A DNA stretch of 49,802 nucleotides, from NCBI GenBank assembly GCA_016793015.1, contig JAEUJD010000181.1, positions 1 to 49,802 of the forward strand, read 5' to 3'. The position numbers were made by a program, and so were the translations under genes. Of this stretch, positions 7,661 to 16,582 are shown in pieces. Each line of letters begins with the position of its first letter. The first letter of the stretch is position 1. The notes beneath the pieces were generated by a model that saw only the letters and a program-made list of their open reading frames with translations, was not told the DNA's origin and ran no database searches. The DNA comes from Phycisphaerales bacterium (GTDB taxonomy: Bacteria; Planctomycetota; Phycisphaerae; Phycisphaerales; UBA1924).

Positions 7661-9397
7661 ATGAAGGGGTTGCGCTCGCACTGGAGCCTGCGACCCTGCA
7701 AGGAGCCGAATCAGCCGCTCGTCCAGCGCGTGCTCGCGGCACGGGGCATCGTTGACCCGGATTTTCTGCGCCCTTCGCTCAAGCACCTAAACGACCCGTC
7801 CTTGCTGCCCGGGCTTGATCGTGCCGCGGCACGCATCCTCTCGGCCGTTCGCGCCAAGGAACGCATCGTCATTTACGCGGACTACGACGTCGATGGGGTG
7901 TCGGCCGCGGCGATTCTCTGGCACGTCATCCGCGCGATCGATCCCGGCGCGAACGTCACGACATACCTGCCCCACCGTCTCGACGAGGGATACGGCCTCA
8001 ACGCCGAGGCCATCGCGAAGCTCTGTGATTCCAACGATCTCATCGTGAGCGTGGACTGCGGCGTCACGGCGGTCGGCCCGGCCCGGGTTGCGCTCGAGCG
8101 CGGCATTGATCTCATCATCACCGATCACCACACGCCTCCCAGAGACGCCGAGTCCCTGCCCTGCGCGTACGCCATCGTTCACCCGCTCGCGCCCGGGAAA
8201 GAGCCGTACCCGTTTCCAGACCTCTGCGGCGCGGGAGTCGCTTTCAAACTTGCATGGAGGCTCGCGACGCTCGAAAGCAATTCGCAGAAGGCGAGACCGG
8301 AACTGCAACGGCTTCTGATCGAACTGCTTGCGCTCGCGTCGATGGGCGTCATCGCCGACGTCGTGCCGCTGCGGGGGGAGAATCGCGTCCTCGCGCACTT
8401 TGGCCTGGATCAGATCAAACGCAGCGGGCTGGTCGGCGTGCGGGCGCTCCGCGATGAATCCGGGCTGGGCGGCGAGAGCGTGGAGGCCTCGGACATCGGT
8501 TTCCGGCTCGGCCCGCGGCTGAACGCCATCGGGCGCCTGGGGCACGCCCGTGAAGCGCTGGAACTGCTCACAACCGCGGACGAAGTGCGCGCCCGCGAGA
8601 TTGCGCAGGCACTCACCGGCTGGAACGATGAGCGACGCAAGACCGAGTCGCAGATTTCTGAAGAGGCCGCGGCGTACGCGATCGGCCGGGGCATGACCAC
8701 GCCCGAGCAGCGCGCGATCGTGCTGAGTCATGAATCGTGGCACCGGGGCGTAGTCGGCATCTGCTGCTCGCGGCTTGTGGGCCTGTATCACCGGCCGACC
8801 ATTCTGCTTCAGCGCGATGGGGATCTGTGCTACGGCTCGGCGCGCTCGATCGACGGATTTGATATACACGCGGCGCTCCATGCCTGCCGCGAACATCTGG
8901 CATCGTTCGGCGGCCACGCGATGGCGGCGGGTGTCAAGGTTCGGACGGATCGTCTGGAAGACTTCACGCGGGCCTTTGTTTCGTACTCCAACTCGAAGCT
9001 CGCACCCGAAGACCTGGTCCGCAAGATGACCGTCGATGCCGAGTGCGACGTCGCGGAACTGGACATGAGCACCGCGGAAGCGCTCGACTCTCTCGCACCA
9101 TTCGGGCGAGACAACGCCAGACCGCTCGTGCTGCTGCGTGGCGCCGCGGTCGCCACCCCGGCACGCCCGCTTGGAAAAACCGGCAAGCACCTCGTTTTCG
9201 ATGTCGCGCACGGATCACGCTCGGTTCGCGTGAAAGGCTGGAACTGGATCGGCCCGCTCGCGGAGGCAGGTATCACACTGCGTGCGGGTCAAAGGCTTGA
9301 TCTCTTGATCACGCCCGAGATCAATAAGTGGAACGGGCGGCGCAGCGTCGAAGCAACGCTCGAAGACCTGTGCGTCGAAACCACGGACATCGTCTGA
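7661..9397 (+). CDS. recJ: Single-stranded-DNA-specific exonuclease RecJ
   Basis: A 578-aa 5'-3' ssDNA exonuclease of the DHH phosphoesterase superfamily, used in recombinational and mismatch repair. The DHH domain shows IVIYADYDVDGVSAAAIL (motif I), IVSVDCGVT, IITDHHTPP (the DHH motif), ADVVPLRGENR and GPRLNAIGRLGHA. The DHHA1 domain shows LSHESWHRGVVGI, GSARSIDGFDIHAAL and FGGHAMAAGV, followed by the OB-like C-terminal part with APFGRDNARPL. The ATG at 7661 gives an N-terminus in family register (HWSLRP, ARGI...FL.PSLKHLNDPSLL). Divergent from pduO across 129 bp; its stop codon directly abuts the stop of the convergent gene. Confidence 0.96.
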   Translation: MKGLRSHWSLRPCKEPNQPLVQRVLAARGIVDPDFLRPSLKHLNDPSLLPGLDRAAARILSAVRAKERIVIYADYDVDGVSAAAILWHVIRAIDPGANVTTYLPHRLDEGYGLNAEAIAKLCDSNDLIVSVDCGVTAVGPARVALERGIDLIITDHHTPPRDAESLPCAYAIVHPLAPGKEPYPFPDLCGAGVAFKLAWRLATLESNSQKARPELQRLLIELLALASMGVIADVVPLRGENRVLAHFGLDQIKRSGLVGVRALRDESGLGGESVEASDIGFRLGPRLNAIGRLGHAREALELLTTADEVRAREIAQALTGWNDERRKTESQISEEAAAYAIGRGMTTPEQRAIVLSHESWHRGVVGICCSRLVGLYHRPTILLQRDGDLCYGSARSIDGFDIHAALHACREHLASFGGHAMAAGVKVRTDRLEDFTRAFVSYSNSKLAPEDLVRKMTVDAECDVAELDMSTAEALDSLAPFGRDNARPLVLLRGAAVATPARPLGKTGKHLVFDVAHGSRSVRVKGWNWIGPLAEAGITLRAGQRLDLLITPEINKWNGRRSVEATLEDLCVETTDIV

Positions 9398-10681
9398 TTA
9401 CGGGCAGACCGTCAGGTTGTACGACAGCAGGAAGAGCGTGAAATCGGCGTCGTCGACCACGCCGTCGACGTTCAGATCGCCCGGGCAATCTTCGGGCGCG
9501 GGCGGGCACGCGATCTTGTTGTACGCCTGAACGAAGAGCGCGTAGTCGAGATCATCGACCATGCCATCGAAGTTGAGGTCCGCGGCGCAGAATGCGCGCT
9601 GGGTCAGCACGAACAGGCGGGAAATATTCCCGCGCTTACCGCTCGCGACAATCTGCCCGAGATCGTTGATGTCAAGAAGCAGATTAAGCGTGACATCCGA
9701 CGGAAGATTGGCGAGCGTGCGCAGGTCGTACCACTTTCCGTCCTGATAAAACCCGGTCGGGTATCCCACGCTGGTCGCGATAATCTGCCCGAGCGAATTC
9801 ATCCGGAGCGGTCCGCTCGGCACGGTCATGCCGGGAGTCAATGTGCCGAAGGTGTAGATCTTCGTCGCGACGCCCGCGCTCCAGAACTGGATCCCCACCT
9901 TCGTGACGCCGTTCTCAACCCACGAGGCGTTGCTCAGCACCTGGCCGAGATCGTTCATCGTGGGCTGCGACGAGTAGTACACGTCGGGCACCGTTGTGGC
10001 GGTGCCGTTGCTCCAGTAGACGTAATAGCTGTTCATCAGCGAGCAGCCGCCGCCCGCACGCGACTGCGAGCCGTAGCCGTTCACCAAGAGGTCGTTCGCG
10101 TTGTTGATCGCGTAGGAGATGCTGGAATAGATCGTGCACGCGCTCGAACACTGCTGCGACCAGGGCCCGGCGGATTTCCACGAGCCCGTCTTTCCGAATC
10201 CGCCCTTGCCGTACCACTGCGTGCTTCCGTTGCCGCAATCGACCACGCTGAACGGAACGAGATACACCCCGAGCTCGCGTCGATTGTTGATCCCGGTGGC
10301 GGTGTTCGACATCCAGACCGGACCGGTCGGACCGTCCACAAGCTGCCCATTGACCCACGCCCATGCCCGGCCGATCGTGTTTGTCGTTTCCTGATACATG
10401 CCGCAGACATCGCCGAAATCGTTCACGCCGGTCACGGCCGTCCACACGCGCCCGGGCTTGCTGGGCACAGTCTGCAGCAACCCGCTCTTCCAGATCATCG
10501 GGCCGGTCGTGGTCTGCGCAGCCACCCATCCCTTCAAGTTGATGAACGCTTTATTGGACGGAACCGAAACAGGGATCTCCCCGGTGAGGTCAAACCGACC
10601 GGGCGCACCCAGCGCGCTGGCTGCAAGGACGGCGACCGCCCCCGCCATAAGAGTTTTTTCACACAATTGATTCGCGCGCAT
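9398..10681 (-). CDS. Exported protein with HAF-like repeats and C-terminal dockerin-like repeats
   Basis: A 427-aa secreted protein. A signal peptide (KTLMAGAVAVLAASALGAPG) opens it. The body has repeated GIN(N/D)xGxxxG-like units (VTGVNDFGDVCGMY, ATGINNRRELGVY, TMNDLGQVLSN, RMNSLGQIIATS, DINDLGQIVASG), each followed by aromatic strands, as in HAF-repeat propeller-like domains. The last 60 residues hold two Asp-rich dockerin-like loops (ADLNFDGMVDDLDYALF and GDLNVDGVVDDADFTLF), each closed by a Cys. Function is unknown; surface or extracellular location is likely. The ATG at 10681 was chosen over the GTG just upstream. It ends flush against recJ with no gap. Confidence 0.75.
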   Translation of the reverse strand: MRANQLCEKTLMAGAVAVLAASALGAPGRFDLTGEIPVSVPSNKAFINLKGWVAAQTTTGPMIWKSGLLQTVPSKPGRVWTAVTGVNDFGDVCGMYQETTNTIGRAWAWVNGQLVDGPTGPVWMSNTATGINNRRELGVYLVPFSVVDCGNGSTQWYGKGGFGKTGSWKSAGPWSQQCSSACTIYSSISYAINNANDLLVNGYGSQSRAGGGCSLMNSYYVYWSNGTATTVPDVYYSSQPTMNDLGQVLSNASWVENGVTKVGIQFWSAGVATKIYTFGTLTPGMTVPSGPLRMNSLGQIIATSVGYPTGFYQDGKWYDLRTLANLPSDVTLNLLLDINDLGQIVASGKRGNISRLFVLTQRAFCAADLNFDGMVDDLDYALFVQAYNKIACPPAPEDCPGDLNVDGVVDDADFTLFLLSYNLTVCP

Positions 10682-11001
10682 CACAATCCAATCCGACCAT
10701 TGCAGGCCTGACGATCCTTCGTCATGATGGGTGGCAACTCCAGGCGCGTCCCACGCGTCCCACCGAGTTCACCCGCTCCCCTCAACAACTCAATGCTACT
10801 TGCTCCCGGCTGCTAAAAGCAAGAAGAAGTTGAGGTCCGAAAACCGTGCGCAACCCCTCTCAGAGGCTAAAACCGGCACATTGCCGACGATCGCACACGT
10901 TCAGCGGAATTTCCCAGGTGTCGCTGCGACGAATTTCAGCAGGAGGGCGCGATTCCAAGTCGCTCTCCAAAGGAATAAATCACGCTCGGACGGCGCTCGC
11001 G
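10682..11001. other. 320-bp intergenic region, nothing recognised
   Basis: Lies upstream of the dockerin-tailed gene and downstream of the TPR gene, both on the minus strand. Only a short CCTCTCAGAGG palindrome (10856-10866) is seen. There is no T-tailed hairpin closing the TPR gene and no convincing promoter hexamer pair. Confidence 0.4.
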
Positions 11002-12114
11002 CTACTCCAGCGTGCTCGCTGCGGCGTGCCCCAGTTTCACCGCCCGATCACGCAATCGTTCGAACTGGGCCGTGTTCGCGGCCTTTCGAGCGCGGACGGC
11101 TGCGTCGAATGCGAGGTTTGCATTTGCGGGCTGCGAGTCGGACGCCCCGGCAAGGACGTCCGCGGCTTCGCCGTCGCGACGCAGAGCGCTCAGCGCATCC
11201 GCCAGCACCCGCGCGTTGGGTTCGAGATTCCGCTCGATCGGTTCGAGTCCGATCAGGAGTTCGACCGCTTTCTCCGGTCGGCCAGCGCGCGAATGGATGC
11301 GTGCTTCGATGAACCGCCAGAGCGTGATCCGGGGCTGTAACGCGCGGGCCTTCTCGATCTGCTGCATCGCGACGTCCAACTTGTTTTCTCGCAGCGCGAT
11401 CTCCGCGAGCGAGCCCCAGACCCGTCCATCATCCGGATTCAAGTGCCCCGCGCGCACCAGGCTGGCGCGGGCCTCATCCAGTTTTCCGAGTTGCAATTGG
11501 ACCTGCCCAAGATAGAGCGGGTACTCGGCGTTGGTGGCGTCGGCGGTCTGTGCCGCGGCATAGTGCTCGAGCGCGCGATCGTTCTTCCCGATCATGCTGG
11601 CGACGGTGCCGGCCTGGAACTCGAGTTTGGCGTCGCGGTCTCCGCTGGCGAGTGCGCGGACGTAACTGTCGTAGGCCGCGGCGTAGTCGTCCTTCCCCAG
11701 CATGAGCTCGGCAAACGCGATGTGCAGACGTTGATCGCTCGGGTATTGGGCGATGGCACCCTTCATGACCGCCTCGGCCTCGGCGGTTTTGTTGTTGCGA
11801 AGGAGGCTGTCGACCGAATCCAGGATCGCATCCACCTTGCGGGCGTCGGCACCTTTGGCGCTTGGGACATTGCTCGGTTCGGAAGCTGCGCCGGGCCGGG
11901 TGATCGACGGAAGTGCGGAGAAACCAAGCGGGGCAGCGGGATCGCGAAGCAGATACACGGCGGCGCTGACGACAGCTCCGATGAAGAGCACCGCGACGAC
12001 GGCCGCGAAGCGGATGTACCCGCGCGACCGGGCCGCCCCGCGACCCAACAGCGGCCCAAAACCGGCCCCGCGCCGCGTACACTCGCCCTGCAATGACCGA
12101 GACTTCCAAGCCAT
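11002..12114 (-). CDS. TPR-repeat membrane-anchored protein
   Basis: About 370 aa. A positively charged N-terminus is followed by one transmembrane helix (IRFAAVVAVLFIGAVVSAAVYLL, residues about 34-56), so the protein is likely anchored in the cytoplasmic membrane with the rest outside. From about residue 95 it is all TPR: NNKTAEAEAVMKGAIAQYPSD, GKDDYAAAYDSYVRALASG, GKNDRALEHYAAAQTAD, GKLDEARASLVRAGHLNPDD, NKLDVAMQQIEKARALQPR and GRPEKAVELLIGLEPIE. It probably scaffolds a complex; no enzymatic domain is visible. The start is unsettled: ATGs at 12117 and 12114 overlap the divergent valS start by 22-25 bp, and a TTG sits at 12093. Confidence 0.7.
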   Translation of the reverse strand: MAWKSRSLQGECTRRGAGFGPLLGRGAARSRGYIRFAAVVAVLFIGAVVSAAVYLLRDPAAPLGFSALPSITRPGAASEPSNVPSAKGADARKVDAILDSVDSLLRNNKTAEAEAVMKGAIAQYPSDQRLHIAFAELMLGKDDYAAAYDSYVRALASGDRDAKLEFQAGTVASMIGKNDRALEHYAAAQTADATNAEYPLYLGQVQLQLGKLDEARASLVRAGHLNPDDGRVWGSLAEIALRENKLDVAMQQIEKARALQPRITLWRFIEARIHSRAGRPEKAVELLIGLEPIERNLEPNARVLADALSALRRDGEAADVLAGASDSQPANANLAFDAAVRARKAANTAQFERLRDRAVKLGHAAASTLE

Positions 12115-15100
12115 CATCTGATTCCAATAGTTCCGGGCCGGGTGGCGCGGGGAACGAACTGCCCAAGCAGTACAAGCCCGCCGACCACGAGGAGCGTATT
12201 CGCGCCCGCTGGGACGCGGCAAAGGCATTCCACGCCGACCCGCAGCGGGTCTTGCGAGGTGAGGCCAAGCCGTACTGCATCGTCATCCCGCCTCCGAATG
12301 TGACTGATCGCTTGCATCTTGGACATGCGCTCAACAACACGCTCCAGGATGTGCTCGCGCGTTCGCACCGGATGATGGGCTTTGAAACCCTCTGGATGGC
12401 GGGAACCGATCACGCGGGCATCGCGACGCAGGCGGTGGTCGAGCGGCGGCTGAAGAAAGAAGAAGGAATCACGCGTCAGCAACTCGGCCGCGAGAAGTTC
12501 GTCGAGAAGGTGCAGGCGTTCAAGGACGAGTACGAGCGGATCATCACCGATCAGTTGAAACTCATGGGCTGCTCGTGCGATTGGGATCGCCAGCGCTTCA
12601 CGATGGATGATGTGTGCGCCCGCGCGGTGCGCGAAGCGTTCTTCCGGCTCTTCAAGGACGGCCTCATCTATCGCGGCAAGCGCCTGGTGAACTGGGATCC
12701 GGTGCTGCAGACGGCGGTCTCGGATGATGAGTGTTACGACGAAGAGATCGACTCATCGTTCTACTACCTGCGCTACCCGCTCGTGCACGCTTCGCGTGGC
12801 ACCGGGCTTGCGGCCGGCGAAGACCCTCAGCCCGTGGCATGGAACGAACTCGCCCGCCGCGGCTATCCCGGTGCTGAGCAACACCCCGGCGAAGAACAGG
12901 CGTGGGTGACAGTCGCGACGACTCGGCCGGAGACGTATCTTGGCGATACCGCCGTCGCGATCAATCCGAAGGACCCGCGCGCGAACTCGTTGCGTGGGTT
13001 ATTCGTGGAACTGCCGCTGGTGGGTCGAATCATTCCGGTGATCGAAGACGATTACGTGGTGCTTCCGGCGGCGATGCAAGCCGACCCCGAAGCAGCGAAG
13101 AGCGATCCGAAAGCCGTGTTCGCAACCGGCTTCCTGAAAGTGACGCCTGCGCACGATCCCAACGACTACGAAATCGGCCTGCGGCATAAAGCCGCCATTG
13201 AAGCCTGCGGCAACCCGGTGATGATCAACATGCTCGCGCCGGATGGCAGCGTGAGCGACAAGCATGGGTGGACCGATGTGGGCGATGCGCACCTGTTCGT
13301 GGGGCTGCCCCGCGAGAAGGCGCGGAAGAAGGTGCTCGAAGAGTTCAAAGTGCGGACGGTGGACAATTCGACCGTCTCGCTTTTGGCGGAAACGAAGCCA
13401 TATCGCCACAGCGTGAAGCACTCGGATCGCAGTAAGGCGATCATCGAGCCGTATCTGAGCGATCAGTGGTATGTGAAGGTGACGGATGATCGGCTGGCGC
13501 CCGCGGCGAACCGTGCGCTCGTGAGCGATCAGAGAAAGTCAGAGCAGCAGAGCGGCAAAGCAGCAGTTGGAGACGGGCAGCTTCGTTTCTATCCGGCTCG
13601 CTACGCGAAGACGTACGAGCAATGGCATGATGGGATTCGGGATTGGTGCATCAGCCGCCAGCTTTGGTGGGGGCATCGGGTGCCAGTGTGGAGCTTCGGT
13701 TTTTCTCAAGAGCTCCTGAACAACACACCTGAATCGCATCGTGCAAAGTGCACGACTTTATTTTCGCAACTTTCGAAGGTTCTCCATCTGACAGAAGATC
13801 TGCATTTGCAGTTTTTGAGCGATGGGCTGTCTGCGAGCATTTGTGCGAAAACGCCTCGTGCCGAACGAGCGCTTGCCGCCGTCAACGCGCTTTACTCGAA
13901 TGAGCGTGAAGAACTTGGTGATTCGTTCGCGGACATCTTGACGACAGACGTCGATTGGAAGACTGTGGCGGAGTTTGCTTACTTCATCGACGATCACCTA
14001 AGCCAAGACACCGACGTCTTGGACACCTGGTTCTCCTCCGCCCTCTGGCCCATCTCCACAATGGGCTGGCCAAACCCGCAACTCGCCGGCAAGGGCTTCG
14101 AAGGCCTCCTCCAAGCCTTCAACCCCACCGCCACGCTCTGCACCGCGCGCGAGATCATCACGCTCTGGGTGAGCCGCATGGTGATGTTCGAGCGCTACCT
14201 GATGCCGGTGAAGTGGGAAACCGAGAAGACCAAGCCGGACGCGCTTGCCTCCCTCGCCGAAAATGGTCAAGGCCGCGGCCCTCTTCCGTTCAAGAACGTC
14301 TTCATCCACGCCGTCATCCAGGACGGCGAAGGCCGCAAGATGTCCAAGAGCCTCGGCAACGGTCTCGATCCGCTCGACATCATTTCGTCGCACGGCTCCG
14401 ATGCGATGCGATTCACGCTCTGCCAGATGACGACGCAGACGCAGGATGTTCGCATGCCGATGGTGAAGGACCCCACCACAGGCCGCAACACCAGCCCGAA
14501 GTTCGATCTCGGCCGCAACTTCTCCAACAAGCTCTGGAACGCCGCCCGCTTCACGATGTCGATGCTCTCGGCTGCTCCATCTTCCCCTGGACACCTGGAC
14601 ACCTCGACACCTCGGCACCTTTCCCTCATCGACCGCTGGATGCTCTCGCGTCTCGCAACCGCCAACAAGGAAGTCAACGACTCGATCACCAACTTTGAAT
14701 ACAGCAACTACGCGCAAGTCATGTACGACCTGCTCTGGCGCGACTTCTGCGATTGGTATCTCGAAGCGATCAAGCCCACCATCGCCAGCGACAAATCGCA
14801 GCAGGCCGTTCTCCGCACCACGCTCGATTGCATCCTGCGGCTGCTGCACCCGATCATGCCGTACGTCACCGAAGCGATCTACGAGCAGATCCGTCTGCTG
14901 CAGGGCGCTGCCATTGATGGCATCAAGCTCGGCGCTTCGCGCAAGGGCGATCTTCTCTGCACCGCCGGCTGGCCCGACGTGCAGAGTTCGCTCCGCGATG
15001 AGAAGTCCGAGGCCGCGTTCGAGCGGGCTCGGTCACTAATCACCGCGATTCGTGAGATCCGCTCGCAGCACGCCGTGCAACCCAAGCGCCGCATCACCGT

Positions 15101-15464
15101 CCATGCACCGGCGGGCCTTCTCGATGCTCAGGCATCGGCCCTCGTGCAAACGCTGGCGGGTGTCGAGGCAATCTCGTCGGACGCCCCTCCGGCAGGGGCG
15201 GTCGGGATGGCGTTCGAGTCTTCGCAGCTTCACCTCGGCAATCTCAAGGATGCCGCGGCAGCGGGCGACACCGGTGCCGAACGCGAGCGCCTCCAGAAAG
15301 TCATCTCCGACAACGAAAAGTCCATCGCCACACTCGAAGGACGGCTGAACAATCCGGGCTACGCCCTGAAAGCACCGCCCGCGATGGTCAAACAGACGCA
15401 GGATCAGCTCGCCAAAGCCAAAGCGGACAAAGACGCGGCAAACGCCGCACTGGCGGCCCTGTGA
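12093..15464 (+). CDS. valS: Valyl-tRNA synthetase with catalytic-domain insertion
   Basis: An 1123-aa class I synthetase charging tRNA-Val, longer than the usual 880-950 aa. In order: the HLGH signature in PPPNVTDRLHLGHALNN, AGTDHAGIATQ, an editing domain with TVATTRPETYLGDTAVAI and FLKVTPAHDPNDYEIG, the DWCISRQLWWGHRVPVW block, VLDTWFSSALWP, the KMSKS loop in GRKMSKSLGNGLDP, an anticodon-binding domain, and a C-terminal coiled coil (LQKVISDNEKSIATLEGRL onward). About 106 residues (13690-14008) separate GHRVPVW from DVLDTWFSS, far more than in E. coli, and that stretch is visibly less GC-rich than its flanks. A short linker at 14589-14620 is built from an 8-nt repeat. The TPR gene diverges from its start. 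Confidence 0.96.
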   Translation: MTETSKPSSDSNSSGPGGAGNELPKQYKPADHEERIRARWDAAKAFHADPQRVLRGEAKPYCIVIPPPNVTDRLHLGHALNNTLQDVLARSHRMMGFETLWMAGTDHAGIATQAVVERRLKKEEGITRQQLGREKFVEKVQAFKDEYERIITDQLKLMGCSCDWDRQRFTMDDVCARAVREAFFRLFKDGLIYRGKRLVNWDPVLQTAVSDDECYDEEIDSSFYYLRYPLVHASRGTGLAAGEDPQPVAWNELARRGYPGAEQHPGEEQAWVTVATTRPETYLGDTAVAINPKDPRANSLRGLFVELPLVGRIIPVIEDDYVVLPAAMQADPEAAKSDPKAVFATGFLKVTPAHDPNDYEIGLRHKAAIEACGNPVMINMLAPDGSVSDKHGWTDVGDAHLFVGLPREKARKKVLEEFKVRTVDNSTVSLLAETKPYRHSVKHSDRSKAIIEPYLSDQWYVKVTDDRLAPAANRALVSDQRKSEQQSGKAAVGDGQLRFYPARYAKTYEQWHDGIRDWCISRQLWWGHRVPVWSFGFSQELLNNTPESHRAKCTTLFSQLSKVLHLTEDLHLQFLSDGLSASICAKTPRAERALAAVNALYSNEREELGDSFADILTTDVDWKTVAEFAYFIDDHLSQDTDVLDTWFSSALWPISTMGWPNPQLAGKGFEGLLQAFNPTATLCTAREIITLWVSRMVMFERYLMPVKWETEKTKPDALASLAENGQGRGPLPFKNVFIHAVIQDGEGRKMSKSLGNGLDPLDIISSHGSDAMRFTLCQMTTQTQDVRMPMVKDPTTGRNTSPKFDLGRNFSNKLWNAARFTMSMLSAAPSSPGHLDTSTPRHLSLIDRWMLSRLATANKEVNDSITNFEYSNYAQVMYDLLWRDFCDWYLEAIKPTIASDKSQQAVLRTTLDCILRLLHPIMPYVTEAIYEQIRLLQGAAIDGIKLGASRKGDLLCTAGWPDVQSSLRDEKSEAAFERARSLITAIREIRSQHAVQPKRRITVHAPAGLLDAQASALVQTLAGVEAISSDAPPAGAVGMAFESSQLHLGNLKDAAAAGDTGAERERLQKVISDNEKSIATLEGRLNNPGYALKAPPAMVKQTQDQLAKAKADKDAANAALAAL
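14589..14620 (+). repeat. 8-nt tandem repeat inside valS
   Basis: Four consecutive units, GGACACCT, GGACACCT, CGACACCT and CGGCACCT, encode a GHLDTSTPRHL-like linker between the KMSKS region and the anticodon-binding domain. Unit length is not a multiple of three. Confidence 0.85.
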
Positions 15465-16549
15465 AAGACTATTCGTGCCACCACTCGTGGCTTCGCACGG
15501 GTGGTGCCCTCACGCCCGTTCTCGCAGCGGCGCTCTTTCTTACAGCCTGCGACACGACCCCGTCGCAGAACGGCTTTGAACTTGCTCAGGCTTCCGCAAC
15601 GAGCGCCGCAAAGGCGAGCGTGGTTCTGGCTCGCGATTCGTGGGAGTTCGGGTCCGCCAAGGGCGAGGCGCTGACGACCAAGTCCTTCCGAATCTACACC
15701 ACCGCGAACTCCGGCCTGAACTCGCGTCTGCCCGCCTTCCTCGAAGCTTCGCTCATCCACAACCGCACCGCGCTCGGCGACCTTCCCGCTCCGGTCGATC
15801 GGATGGAAACCTTCGTGCTCGCCAACCGCTCCGAATGGTCGCGCTGTGTGCAGATGATCTGGGCGGAGAAGGCCGAGCCGTATCTGAACATTCAGCGCGG
15901 AGCGGTCACCGCCGGTGGCAAGAGCGTGCTGTACGACATCGGTCCGCGCGACACACTCGTGCTCGCGGCACACGAAGGCTGGCATCAGTTCGCGCAGTCA
16001 ACCTTCAAAGAACAACTCCCGACGTGGCTCGATGAAGGTATCGCCGTCTACATGGAAGGTTTCCGCAGTGAAGCCGGCACGGACAGGTTCGTCTTCCTGC
16101 CGTGGGCCAACACCGAGCGATTTGATCGACTGCGTGAAGCGCATGCCGCGGGCGCGCTGATGAGCTTGCGGGAGGTCATGTCGTCGACTCCGACGCGGCA
16201 GATTTCCTCATCGGGCAACGGGGGCGACGCGCTGACGTGGTACGCGCAGGCGTGGGCGCTGGTTCACTGGCTCAACGAAGGCAACAACGGCTCGATGCAC
16301 GCCGGCCTGCACCAGATCGTGGCGGATGCATCGAACGGCATGATCTTGAAACGCGTCGAGGACAAGCTCGGCCCGAAGGCCGCGGTGTTTGTGCGACAGA
16401 AGCGGCCCGGCCCCGAGATCTGGCAGACGTATTTCGGCACCGACACCGATGCCGCGAACGATTCCTATCAGGACTTCATTTCGCGTGTCGTGCAAACCGG
16501 CTCGCGCGATCGCGTGATCGCCGGTCGCTCGCCCCTGGAATCCAACTAA
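15461..16549 (+). CDS. Lipoprotein with HExxH metallopeptidase-like domain (DUF1570-type)
   Basis: A 362-aa protein starting with GTG whose last two bases overlap the valS stop (GTGA), so translation is probably coupled. A signal peptide ends in the lipobox LTAC (Cys 30). The core carries HEGWH at 171-175, an HExxH zinc motif, followed by WLDEGIAVYMEG with Glu192 as a likely third ligand, the gluzincin layout seen in DUF1570/peptidase-MA-like proteins. Downstream YAQAWALVHWLNEG is also typical. It is probably a surface-attached peptidase or a relative; activity is untested. The function has no obvious tie to valS. Confidence 0.75.
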   Translation: MKDYSCHHSWLRTGGALTPVLAAALFLTACDTTPSQNGFELAQASATSAAKASVVLARDSWEFGSAKGEALTTKSFRIYTTANSGLNSRLPAFLEASLIHNRTALGDLPAPVDRMETFVLANRSEWSRCVQMIWAEKAEPYLNIQRGAVTAGGKSVLYDIGPRDTLVLAAHEGWHQFAQSTFKEQLPTWLDEGIAVYMEGFRSEAGTDRFVFLPWANTERFDRLREAHAAGALMSLREVMSSTPTRQISSSGNGGDALTWYAQAWALVHWLNEGNNGSMHAGLHQIVADASNGMILKRVEDKLGPKAAVFVRQKRPGPEIWQTYFGTDTDAANDSYQDFISRVVQTGSRDRVIAGRSPLESN

Positions 16550-16582
16550 ACCGTTTCGATTGATCGCACCTGCTCACGGCTC

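Noticed and set aside
7787..9211. A 474-codon open frame on the minus strand
   Set aside because: Antisense to recJ, whose motifs are complete.
13690..14008. Intein in valS
   Set aside because: No Cys/Ser at the left junction, no terminal His-Asn, and much too short for an intein with splicing blocks.
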